Shown one piece after another: positions 7,636 through 14,203 of a stretch of DNA of 14,203 nucleotides. Numbering within the stretch: position 1 is the first letter of the stretch; the number at the start of each line of letters is the position of its first letter. Source of the DNA: Saprospiraceae bacterium. GTDB taxonomy: Bacteria > Bacteroidota > Bacteroidia > Chitinophagales > Saprospiraceae. The position numbers and the translations under genes were made by a program. The stretch is from assembly GCA_027009605.1 (NCBI GenBank), contig JALVCY010000193.1, positions 1 through 14,203 on the forward strand, read 5' to 3'. The notes beneath the pieces are model-generated. The model saw nothing but the letters and a program-made list of their open reading frames with translations, did no database searches and had not been told where the DNA came from.

Positions 7636-9240
7636 ATGAGAAGACTAAACATACTATGGGGCTTGATGATGTTGGCGGTGGTTGCTTTTGGGCAGTCAGC
7701 GTCAACCATCAATTTTGTCTCGAACATTAAGGATGGCTCCAATACGGTGCATACTCAACAACTTTGGATTGGAGAGCATGCTGATATTACCGTGGATGGA
7801 GATTGGAATATTTATAGTGAGCAGATTTATATTCATCCCAATGCACATATTCATGGTGATGGACGAATTGTCTTGAAAAACCCCAACGGTGCCATCATTC
7901 CAATGGGTGAAAAACCTACTGTTTTGGATGGGAGCTATGTGAATATCGATTGTGATATTGTTTTTGAGAATAAAAATAATTTGGTCTTGATGCCATTGAC
8001 TACTGAAGGGACGGATTTAACATGGGGAAATGATCAGCATGCTAATTATGACATGGTGATAGGCCGCGATTTTGACTTAGATGTGGATGACGGGCACGTT
8101 ATTTTGGGAGATGCAGATGTCATTGTTGATGACGATGCTACACTGTCCGGTTATTCTGAAAATAGGTATTTTGTGACCAATAGCGAAGGTTCGCTAAAAA
8201 AGGAAGGTTTAAAGGGGGAGTTTGTCTTTCCTGTTGGATATGAAGAAGGCACCGGATATGATAATGATTATACTCCGGCAAAAATATTGAATAATGGCTT
8301 GAAAGATGGTTACTCTACGAGAGTTGATCATGAGGTGACAGATTTTGAAGAATCCTTGGAAGGGATGAAAAGAGAATGGACAATAAAAGAAGATGTAGAT
8401 GGTGGCTCCTATGTAGAATTGACTTTACAGCATAATCGCGATACGGATGGGGCTAAATATCATGAAAGTGAAAAACAATTTATTACTCAGTATGTCGGTA
8501 TCGCTCCTAATAACTTTGGGGGGGACATTTCGAGTACAACTTGGGATTACTCCAAGGTCGAGTGTAATGTGGAGACGAATGAAGGCACGTTGACCGAAGG
8601 CTATACCTTGACTAATGCATCTGAATTGTCTAGGATTGGATTTACAGATTTTTATAACCACACAAAATTTACTAAAGCAGTTTGTGAAAAATCAGTGCTT
8701 GAAAATATCTGGAAAATATTTACGGCAGATGTAAACCAATGTGAAACCCAAGTAAGTTGGGTGGTTGATAATCACTACCTTAATGCGGCTTATTACGTCG
8801 TAGAACGTAGTTATGATGGGGTTTTATTCTTACCAATTGCCACCATTGAAGCAACTAAAGACAATGAGTTTTATAAATATTTTGATCCCATTGCTCCTAA
8901 TGGAAAAGTGTATTACCGTGTGAAGGTTGTAGATTCGGATGATGACTTTGAGTACAGTCCGGTGGATATGGTCGAGTCTCATTGCGGAATGGAAGTCGCT
9001 GTGGTTTATCCGAATCCATTTTTTGATGATGTGACCATTGTGATGAATACAACGGATGGGGTGGATGCCTTGATTCTTTATAATGAAATTGGGCAGCGCA
9101 TTGAAGTTCCGGTGGAGTATGATGGAAACCTAATTAAGGTGGATGCTAGAAAATTGGCCGCAGCAAATTATTATGCTTTGATTATCAATGGCGACCAATT
9201 CTATACTATTGAGTTGACGAAATTGCTTGATGAAAGGTAG
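7636..9240 (+). CDS. Secreted beta-rich protein with type IX secretion C-terminal sorting domain (gene 4)
   Basis: I chose the ATG at 7636 because it gives a clean signal peptide (MRRLNILWGLMMLAVVAFGQ). An in-frame ATG at 7582 would overlap gene 3 and put 18 residues before it. The product is 534 residues. Residues about 30-170 are short beta-strand repeats rich in Asp, Gly and Val, suggesting a solenoid. About 172-215 carries the 'YFVTNSEGSLKKEG...FVFPVG' motif seen in many T9SS cargo proteins. About 362-448 resembles a fibronectin III fold ('VSWVVDN...YYVVERSYDG...VYYRVKVVD'). Residues 456-534 are a type A sorting domain beginning VVYPNPF, the signal for transport through the T9SS and surface attachment or release. 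The gene lies 43 bp after gene 3 and is probably the last gene of the operon. A G7 tract lies inside it. Partner inferred: the upstream fibre proteins. Confidence 0.88.
   Translation: MRRLNILWGLMMLAVVAFGQSASTINFVSNIKDGSNTVHTQQLWIGEHADITVDGDWNIYSEQIYIHPNAHIHGDGRIVLKNPNGAIIPMGEKPTVLDGSYVNIDCDIVFENKNNLVLMPLTTEGTDLTWGNDQHANYDMVIGRDFDLDVDDGHVILGDADVIVDDDATLSGYSENRYFVTNSEGSLKKEGLKGEFVFPVGYEEGTGYDNDYTPAKILNNGLKDGYSTRVDHEVTDFEESLEGMKREWTIKEDVDGGSYVELTLQHNRDTDGAKYHESEKQFITQYVGIAPNNFGGDISSTTWDYSKVECNVETNEGTLTEGYTLTNASELSRIGFTDFYNHTKFTKAVCEKSVLENIWKIFTADVNQCETQVSWVVDNHYLNAAYYVVERSYDGVLFLPIATIEATKDNEFYKYFDPIAPNGKVYYRVKVVDSDDDFEYSPVDMVESHCGMEVAVVYPNPFFDDVTIVMNTTDGVDALILYNEIGQRIEVPVEYDGNLIKVDARKLAAANYYALIINGDQFYTIELTKLLDER
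8518..8524 (+). repeat. G7 homopolymer inside gene 4
   Basis: Seven consecutive G residues encode the Gly-Gly of NNFGGDIS. One added or one lost G brings a stop within about 20-30 codons in either alternative frame, removing the fibronectin-like and sorting domains. It is shorter than typical hypermutable tracts, so it is a weaker candidate than the G9 in gene 3. Confidence 0.6.
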
Positions 9241-9256
9241 GCTTTGGTATTCCGGT

Positions 9257-9293
9257 CCGTTGGTTAAAACCAACGGTAAAGTAAAACCAACGG
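9257..9293 (+). terminator. Hairpin after gene 4 with a competing third arm
   Basis: CCGTTGGTT (9257-9265) pairs perfectly with AACCAACGG (9268-9276); a second AACCAACGG at 9285-9293 could pair instead. It starts 17 bp after the gene 4 stop, a usual terminator position, but no T-run follows it directly. It may instead protect the 3' end or be part of a repeat. Confidence 0.4.
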
Positions 9294-9352
9294 TAAAACA
9301 GGAGCCAACTTGGATTCCGGGCATCTCTTTAATTTCATCTTCTTTGCTTTTA

Positions 9353-9372
9353 CCGTCTGCTTCAGCTGACGG
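9353..9372. other. Small hairpin
   Basis: CCGTC (9353-9357) pairs with GACGG (9368-9372); two further G-C pairs inside close a TTCA tetraloop after one T-T mismatch. It lies seven bases before the next hairpin. No function is assigned. Confidence 0.35.
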
Positions 9373-9378
9373 GCCAAA

Positions 9379-9412
9379 GCTAAGCGGGAGACCGGCTTTA
9401 GCCGCATTTTTT
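9379..9412 (+). terminator. Possible intrinsic terminator for the fibre operon
   Basis: GCTAAGCGG (9379-9387) pairs with CCGGCTTTAGC (9392-9402) around a GAGA loop, with two single-base bulges. The stem is followed four bases later by a T6 run (9407-9412). This is a reasonable rho-independent terminator shape on the + strand, 139 bp after the last stop. Confidence 0.45.
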
Positions 9413-9425
9413 CCTAGAAACTTAC

Positions 9426-9459
9426 CCCCATTACAAATAATCGAAAAGGGGCAATGGGG
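9426..9459. repeat. 7-bp inverted repeat with a 20-base loop
   Basis: CCCCATT (9426-9432) is inverted at 9453-9459 as AATGGGG. The loop is long, so this may be chance or part of a larger conserved element. Confidence 0.3.
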
Positions 9460-9484
9460 ACAAAATCCGACTGCACCTGTTTTG

Positions 9485-9524
9485 CACTAAGATTACACTA
9501 AGAAGTCTTAGTGTAGTCTTAGTG
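9485..9524. repeat. 19-bp near-perfect inverted repeat of CACTAAG heptamers; possible bidirectional terminator
   Basis: The left arm 9485-9503 pairs with 9506-9524 over 19 positions, with one T-G wobble (9493/9516). CACTAAG occurs at 9485 and 9496 and its complement CTTAGTG at 9507 and 9518, each step exactly 11 bp; another CTTAGTG lies at 9538. Being symmetric and placed between convergent genes, it could end transcription from both sides. Similar CACTAAG-like short repeats occur between genes in many bacterial genomes; I recall this in general terms only. Confidence 0.75.
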
Positions 9525-9684
9525 TTTGCTGCGTGAGCTTAGTGGTCAGGCTGCTACGTCATTAGATTTTCAAATAAGAAATTGCTAATCTCTTGGGTTG
9601 ATAAAGTATAATCACTTGATAGCCAATGGATTGTGTCTGTGTTAGCCAAGGCAGTCGAGGCTATACGGTTACAATTTTTAGGCT

Positions 9685-11067
9685 TTATTTTTTCTTCTTC
9701 TTGACTTCTTTTTCGTCTTTAACTTTTACTTTGGAGCCGTTTTTTAGCTTACGCGAAATGGTTTTGTAAGGGCCGGTGACGATTTCATCATCTAGGTTGA
9801 TACCGGATTTGATTTCTATATATTCGTCATCTTGAATGCCGGTCTGTACGATTTTTTGACTAACCGTATCCCCCGAAATCTTAAAGACGACCAAGTTGAT
9901 TTTATCATCGTCTTTCAAGTTGTCTCCTTCCTTCTCCCGGGTTGTGACCGCTTGGATGGGGATGGTCAAAACATCTTCGGCCTTATGGGTATAAATTTCT
10001 ACACTGGAAGACATGCCGGGACGCAACGGGAACGGCTTGCCGGGCAATACCAAATCTTCATAAGAACTCGGGTCAATTATAATTTTTACTCTAAAATTGG
10101 TCACTTGATCAGAATTGGCGGCAATGGCACTTAGGTTGCTGGCAGAATTGCCGATTTCAGATATCTTGCCGGTAAATTTTCTGTCCGGATAGGCATCGAT
10201 TTCGATTACGGCTTTGTCGCCAATATCGACTTGAAGGACATTGGTTTCACTGACATCGACTTGGGTCTCTAATACAGAGAAATCAGAAATACGCATCATC
10301 TCTGTACCGGCCATTTGGATGGTTCCTACGACTCTTTCGCCTTTTTCAACATTGAGCTTGGAAAGAATCCCGGACATCGGAGCAAAAATAGAAGTACGCT
10401 GTAAACTGGTGTTGAGTTCCTTTAAGCCGGCGACGGCATTGTTAATATTAAATCCGGCGGCACGTACACCTTCAAGAGCCGATTGGTAGGAAGCTGATGC
10501 AGATGCAACCGAAGCTTGAGCCGATTTTAAATTGGCGGAAGCCGTCATGAAAGCGGTCTCTGCGGCATCTAAATCGGCTTGTGAAATCACTCCATTTTTG
10601 TATAGAGTTTGATTCCGTTCAAATATAGCTTTGGTGTTTTTTAATTGAGCTGCTACTTGCTCCAATTGGGCTTCCGCTTGGATTTTTCTAGCTTTAGCTC
10701 CTTCTGCTTGGGCTTTGGAGTTGGCTTCTTGAGCCCGGGCGGAATTGACATTGGCACGTCCGCGTTCGACGGCCGATTCGTAGGCATCCGGATCTATTCG
10801 TGCCAATAGTTGCCCCATCTTAATGGTGTCTCCTTCCTTGACGAGTAAATCTACGACTTCTCCGGAGACATCAGAACTGATTTTGACTTCTGTTTTAGGA
10901 TAGATTTTGCCGGATGCTAATACGGTCTCTTGAATACTCCGTTTTTTGACTTTGTCGGTATAGACAGCAATCCCTTTTTTTCTTTGGTTACCGCCAAGGG
11001 TGAGCCCGGCAATGGCTACCAACAGGAGAAGACCGAGAAGTATGTAAAGATTTTTATTTTTTTTCAT
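9685..11067 (-). CDS. HlyD/MacA-type periplasmic adaptor (membrane fusion) protein
   Basis: The protein has 460 residues. An N-terminal membrane anchor (about 7-26) follows a Lys-rich start. The first lipoyl half-motif (about 55-93, GEVVDLLVKEGDTIKMGQLLARID) leads into a long Ala-, Gln- and Lys-rich coiled-coil hairpin (about 95-222). The second lipoyl half (about 224-262, FAPMSGILSKLNVEKGERV) is followed by a beta-barrel (about 265-360) and a membrane-proximal domain. In this family the adaptor links an inner-membrane ABC or RND pump to a TolC-type channel. The ATG at 11065-11067 lies 21 bp after the stop of the TolC-family gene, so they are almost certainly co-transcribed. The C terminus is unusually Lys-rich (EVKKKKK). 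No pump gene follows on this strand inside the window, so substrate and pump type cannot be told. ABC-linked (MacA-like) is my preferred reading. Confidence 0.92.
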   Translation of the reverse strand: MKKNKNLYILLGLLLLVAIAGLTLGGNQRKKGIAVYTDKVKKRSIQETVLASGKIYPKTEVKISSDVSGEVVDLLVKEGDTIKMGQLLARIDPDAYESAVERGRANVNSARAQEANSKAQAEGAKARKIQAEAQLEQVAAQLKNTKAIFERNQTLYKNGVISQADLDAAETAFMTASANLKSAQASVASASASYQSALEGVRAAGFNINNAVAGLKELNTSLQRTSIFAPMSGILSKLNVEKGERVVGTIQMAGTEMMRISDFSVLETQVDVSETNVLQVDIGDKAVIEIDAYPDRKFTGKISEIGNSASNLSAIAANSDQVTNFRVKIIIDPSSYEDLVLPGKPFPLRPGMSSSVEIYTHKAEDVLTIPIQAVTTREKEGDNLKDDDKINLVVFKISGDTVSQKIVQTGIQDDEYIEIKSGINLDDEIVTGPYKTISRKLKNGSKVKVKDEKEVKKKKK

Positions 11068-11088
11068 GATTTCTGTTTTGTTTGGGGC

Positions 11089-12510
11089 TTAGAATTGGAT
11101 TTTTCTTCCTTGGTAGTAGTCAATGATTTTTAGTTTGAAAATCAAGTCGTACTTGGAGCCGGTCAATTGAGTTTTGGCCGTATCCGCATTATTTTTGGCC
11201 GTAGTCAATTCAAAAGAACTGGCTGCTCCAATTGCATATTTTTGTTGGGTATTTTCATAAACGGCTTGTGTGGCTTTGGCTGCTTTTTGGGCGGCGGTAT
11301 ATTGTCTTTTGGCCGCTTTGGCATCGGCGATGGCCTTTTGGATATTGCTTCGGAGTGATTGTTTGGCTTGTTCATTGGCTAGTTTGGTCTGGAGAATACC
11401 CAATTGAGCACGCTGTATCGCAGCGGAAGTCCGACCGTTTTGGTAGATAGGAATGCTTAATCGAACGCCAACCGATTGACCAAAATTTTCATTGAATTGG
11501 TCTTTAAAGGGATTGTCTATAAATGAAGGAACAAGTTGGGGAACTTCTAATGTGGCAGGTGCGCCGTTGATTTTTACGGCTTGTGGAAACGAAGCTATTT
11601 TGGAGTTTTCGGTGTCCAGCTTTCGCGAAAGCGTAGAATAATTAGTAGATAAAGACCCACTTAGACTGATGGACGGATATAGTTGAGATCGAGCAATTTT
11701 TTGTCCCAATTCACTACTTTTGAGCCGGATTTCGCCTGCTTTGATGTTGGGTTGATTGCCCAAAGCTTGTTGATAAATGGCTTCCGTGGTCAATAACTCC
11801 GGATTCAGGTCTCCTGTCGAAATATCGGGTCTTTCAATTTGGATGTCCACATCATTTTCTAATCTTAACAACTGCTTGAGCTGCAGATAAGCATTGTCCA
11901 GTGTGTTTTGTGCAGTGATTAGGCTTTGCTCGCCGGTTGCTACTTGGGCGTCAAATTGAAGGGCTTCATTTTCCGCAAGGCTACCGGCTTGAATCAATGC
12001 CTGCGCCCTTTTTAGCTGGGCTTGCGCAATGCTTAATTTGGATTTTGCATTTTCGACTTGGTCTTCCGCAAATAAGATTTGGAGATAGATGAGTGCGACA
12101 TTAAGCGACAAATCATTTGAAGTGTTTTGGGCATCTTGGCGGGCGGCTTCCAGGTTGAGTTTGGCTTGCGCAATGGTGTTGTTGATGCGGCCGGCATTAA
12201 AAAGAATGACCCCGGAAGAAATAGCCATTTGGCTGGAACCGATTTTTTTGTTGGCAAAAGAGTTGGTTGTGGGGTCGATGGTTCGCCCAAATTGTTCAAA
12301 GAATCCTAGGCTACCATTTAGATTTGGGTATCGATCGCTTTTGGCTTGTTTAAGGGAGATTTGATTTCTGGAGATGGCCAATTCACTTTGTTGGATGACC
12401 AAACTATTTTTTTGAGCTTGGTCGATACATTTTTCTAATGACCAAATCTCTTGGGCGGACAGGCCGGCTCCCCAAAAGAGCAGGAGAAGTATGGAGTAGA
12501 TTTTTGCCAT
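11089..12510 (-). CDS. TolC-family outer membrane efflux protein
   Basis: With the chosen ATG at 12510 the product is 473 residues and begins with a clean signal peptide (MAKIYSILLLLFWGAGLSAQ). Other in-frame starts are a GTG at 12525 and ATGs at 12537 and 12561; an A7 run just before 12510 favours the short form in this phylum. Two outer membrane efflux repeats (about 25-215 and 235-465) show the usual long Ala-, Gln- and Lys-rich helices interrupted by strand segments such as GVILFNAGRINN and VRLSIPIYQNGRTSAA. The motif FGRTIDPTTNSF is typical of Bacteroidota members. The protein ends in Phe, as is common for outer membrane beta-barrels. It forms the trimeric exit duct for tripartite efflux, partnered by the adaptor 21 bp downstream. 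The gap to the upstream plug gene is about 100 bp, so they may or may not share a transcript. Confidence 0.92.
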   Translation of the reverse strand: MAKIYSILLLLFWGAGLSAQEIWSLEKCIDQAQKNSLVIQQSELAISRNQISLKQAKSDRYPNLNGSLGFFEQFGRTIDPTTNSFANKKIGSSQMAISSGVILFNAGRINNTIAQAKLNLEAARQDAQNTSNDLSLNVALIYLQILFAEDQVENAKSKLSIAQAQLKRAQALIQAGSLAENEALQFDAQVATGEQSLITAQNTLDNAYLQLKQLLRLENDVDIQIERPDISTGDLNPELLTTEAIYQQALGNQPNIKAGEIRLKSSELGQKIARSQLYPSISLSGSLSTNYSTLSRKLDTENSKIASFPQAVKINGAPATLEVPQLVPSFIDNPFKDQFNENFGQSVGVRLSIPIYQNGRTSAAIQRAQLGILQTKLANEQAKQSLRSNIQKAIADAKAAKRQYTAAQKAAKATQAVYENTQQKYAIGAASSFELTTAKNNADTAKTQLTGSKYDLIFKLKIIDYYQGRKIQF

Positions 12511-12613
12511 TACGGTTTTTTTCACAATACTAGTCATTATTCCGCAAGGCACACAAAACAATTATATAAATGTATCGGAAATTAAGACGAACGGCAGATT
12601 GTTATACGAAATC

Positions 12614-14092
12614 TCAATGATTAATGACAAAAGATTTGGACGCCACCAACCGGTCAAAGCGCCCGTTTGGAGTCGTATAATAGACCAAGACGGTATATTC
12701 ATTACTTGTTTGGAAGCTATGGCCTTCGGTTCGGTCAATATCTATCCGGTCAGAATCCGGGTGTTTGAGTGCATAGTAATAGTCATAATAGCCTTGTTTT
12801 AGGAAGGCTTCTCCTTCATAACGGCCTTCTCTTGGGTTAAAAGAGAGTTTGTATTCATCCTTAAATTGCCAATCTGAAAATTTGCCTACGACATACAAAT
12901 CCGCTTGATAATAAGGGTCATCCTTCAAATAAGTAAAATAAACATGGGCATAATCAGGGTCTCCCGGTTCTTCATTTTGGACTCCGTTCATGGTCACAAA
13001 TTGACCGTTCAAATCCCGATAAAAGAAAGTCGGATGATAGGAGCGTTCTTCTTGTGCATTTAGATAGACTTCGTAGCCATCATCGTCCCCTTGTCGGACC
13101 AAATGGGTGCCTACTTGGGGGTAATCAAATGTTTGCATCATGACAAACCGAAACTCTTTGCCCGGCTTAAAGCCAATTCGATCCTGATATCCATATCTCA
13201 GATTGCGGTTGATGGCCAAAGCCGGCTTTTCGATGACTTGGGCATTATCGGGTCGTCCATTTTGGAGAACGACCACTTTGACATCCCGGCCGGGCGCAAG
13301 GTGTGCGTAGCGTTCCGGATACCTTACGGTAAAATTTATTTTCTGCAAAGAGTCTCTATCAAATGAATTGCCCCGGACATCCGGCACAAAGGAAAACGCT
13401 TGACCGGTGACAAAGACTCTTCTTGTAAAGGCAATCTCTTCAGAGCCGGTTTCATAGACGACTAATAGGTAATTGCCTGATACTAAGGGCTTTATGTCGT
13501 CGTTTGGAAATTGGAAGCGATGAGCGGTATAGTTTGTATTGGTTAATTCCGGAAAAACAAAGTTATCAATTTCGCTATAGGAATAGCCTTCTAAGTATTC
13601 ACTAGTCGTCAAGTCCAGCGGTTCACTCCAATCCCATTGGTAAGGAATAATGGTGTAGGAATATCTGGTTGGTTCTTCATTTAGGTCGTCAAAGGCAAAG
13701 AATATCGCTTGGTTAGACTGCAGATGGACGATGGGGATTGGAGACAATGGTTGGCTATAATACAGATTCCATTTATCCCGTTCCGTTTTATCATTATAGA
13801 CCTGATTGATTTGATTTTGTTTGATGCCGATGCGCTGGTTCAGGTCATCTTGGGTTTTGGGATTGTCGGTATCCCGGGCTTCATTTTTGAGTTTAGCGAT
13901 TTCTTCGTTTAGGTTTCCAATTTGGGTCGTTGGATCCGGTTCGCCATTTATTTTGATTATGCGATATTCAATAGACCGGATATCCGGAAAAAAAATGGCA
14001 TCAACTCCGGCCAAATCATCAAAATCCTGAGCTGTTAAGCAGCCCAGCCCCAAAAAGAAAACAAAAATGCCTAGTAGTAATTTCAAAATCAA
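12614..14092 (-). CDS. Type IX secretion system plug-like protein (DUF5103 family)
   Basis: The protein has 492 residues. Family features in order include LQSNQAIFFAFDDL (125-137), YSYTIIPYQWDW (144-155), SEYLEGY, FPNDDIKPLVSGNYLLVVYE (195-214), TRRVFV, VVVLQNGRPDNA (273-284), YHPTFFYRDLNGQF, YAHVYFTYL (381-389), LYVVGKFSDWQF (399-410), LKQGYYDYYYAL and a closing NEYTVLVYYTTPNGRFDRL. In Flavobacterium the homologue plugs the periplasmic side of the SprA translocon. There is no in-frame ATG: the start is TTG at 14092 or TTG at 14086, the latter giving MKLLLGIFVFFLGLGCLTAQ, a good signal peptide. Residues about 46-108 look like an inserted charged helical segment (see findings). Gene 4 in the same window is a T9SS substrate, so the organism uses this system. 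Confidence 0.85.
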   Translation of the reverse strand: MILKLLLGIFVFFLGLGCLTAQDFDDLAGVDAIFFPDIRSIEYRIIKINGEPDPTTQIGNLNEEIAKLKNEARDTDNPKTQDDLNQRIGIKQNQINQVYNDKTERDKWNLYYSQPLSPIPIVHLQSNQAIFFAFDDLNEEPTRYSYTIIPYQWDWSEPLDLTTSEYLEGYSYSEIDNFVFPELTNTNYTAHRFQFPNDDIKPLVSGNYLLVVYETGSEEIAFTRRVFVTGQAFSFVPDVRGNSFDRDSLQKINFTVRYPERYAHLAPGRDVKVVVLQNGRPDNAQVIEKPALAINRNLRYGYQDRIGFKPGKEFRFVMMQTFDYPQVGTHLVRQGDDDGYEVYLNAQEERSYHPTFFYRDLNGQFVTMNGVQNEEPGDPDYAHVYFTYLKDDPYYQADLYVVGKFSDWQFKDEYKLSFNPREGRYEGEAFLKQGYYDYYYALKHPDSDRIDIDRTEGHSFQTSNEYTVLVYYTTPNGRFDRLVASKSFVINH

Positions 14093-14203
14093 GTGTTTAG
14101 ATTCTGTAAAGTTGCCCCTAAATAACTAGAAATACAAGTAACTGTTCCTACGTCAACAAAAATTAGCAAAAACAGGCGCAAAAAGGGCATTTTTGACCAA
14201 AAT

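Larger units (their letters stand above)
9241..9684. other. Structure-rich intergenic region between convergent operons
   Basis: The 444 bp between the stop of gene 4 and the stop of the adaptor gene hold no gene I can support. They contain at least five inverted repeats, a 15-bp direct repeat (9266-9280 and 9283-9297), and an array of CACTAAG heptamers. Both strands have longish open frames here without convincing starts. The part from about 9300 to 9480 seems less AT-rich than the rest of the spacer. The stretch 9545-9684 shows nothing clear. Confidence 0.7.

Noticed and set aside
9227..9490. 87-codon + strand open frame after gene 4
   Set aside because: It starts inside the end of gene 4, covers several hairpins, has low-complexity composition, and competes with an open frame on the other strand; neither is supported.
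9554..9687. 44-codon minus-strand extension of the adaptor gene reachable by -1 slippage at its A-rich end
   Set aside because: The run before the stop is G AAA AAA, a poor slippery site, and a 44-codon open stretch is expected by chance; no domain is recognised.
14093..14203. Bacteroidota-type promoter (TTTG and TAnnTTTG) before the plug gene
   Set aside because: On the minus strand there is only a near match (TAATTTTTG, one base too long) and no TTTG at the right spacing, so no promoter is called.

Overview
The window looks like a chromosomal segment of a Bacteroidota bacterium, probably class Flavobacteriia or Saprospiria. The evidence is a type IX secretion system (T9SS) C-terminal sorting domain, a T9SS plug-like protein (DUF5103 family), signal peptides ending in A-Q or G-Q, A-rich rather than Shine-Dalgarno-like sequence before start codons, and multi-module Peptidase_S74 fibre-like proteins. 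No rRNA, tRNA, CRISPR array, transposase or phage structural gene is visible.

Left block (1-9240, + strand): four closely spaced genes that read as one operon, with its promoter outside the window. Genes 1-3 are large modular fibre-like proteins built from shared parts: an N-terminal 'KGALxYNTDDxKVYxxDGxxW' module (genes 2 and 3), TDDQ/LEDGGT repeats (genes 1 and 3), several 'GxVGIGTxxP...LxVxG' modules and a 'DGxxGTAGQxLxSTATGTDW' linker. Gene 1 is cut by the left edge and holds about four tandem copies of a 65-residue cassette. Gene 3 ends with an S74 intramolecular chaperone/autoprotease domain plus an extra C-terminal domain related to the end of gene 1. Gene 4 is a secreted beta-rich protein with a T9SS sorting domain. 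A G9 tract in gene 3 and a G7 tract in gene 4 are candidate phase-variation sites.

Middle (9241-9684): an intergenic region between convergent transcription units. It has no confident gene but is dense in hairpins, including an almost perfect 19-bp inverted repeat made of CACTAAG heptamers spaced 11 bp apart.

Right block (9685-14092, - strand): in transcription order, a T9SS plug protein with an unusual N-terminal insertion, a TolC-family outer membrane factor, and a HlyD/MacA-type periplasmic adaptor. The last two form a tight pair, but no ABC or RND inner-membrane partner follows.

Working model (inference): the left operon makes a set of modular, possibly phase-variable surface fibres together with a T9SS-exported partner, in a genome that also carries T9SS machinery. 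The efflux pair is probably an independent unit.
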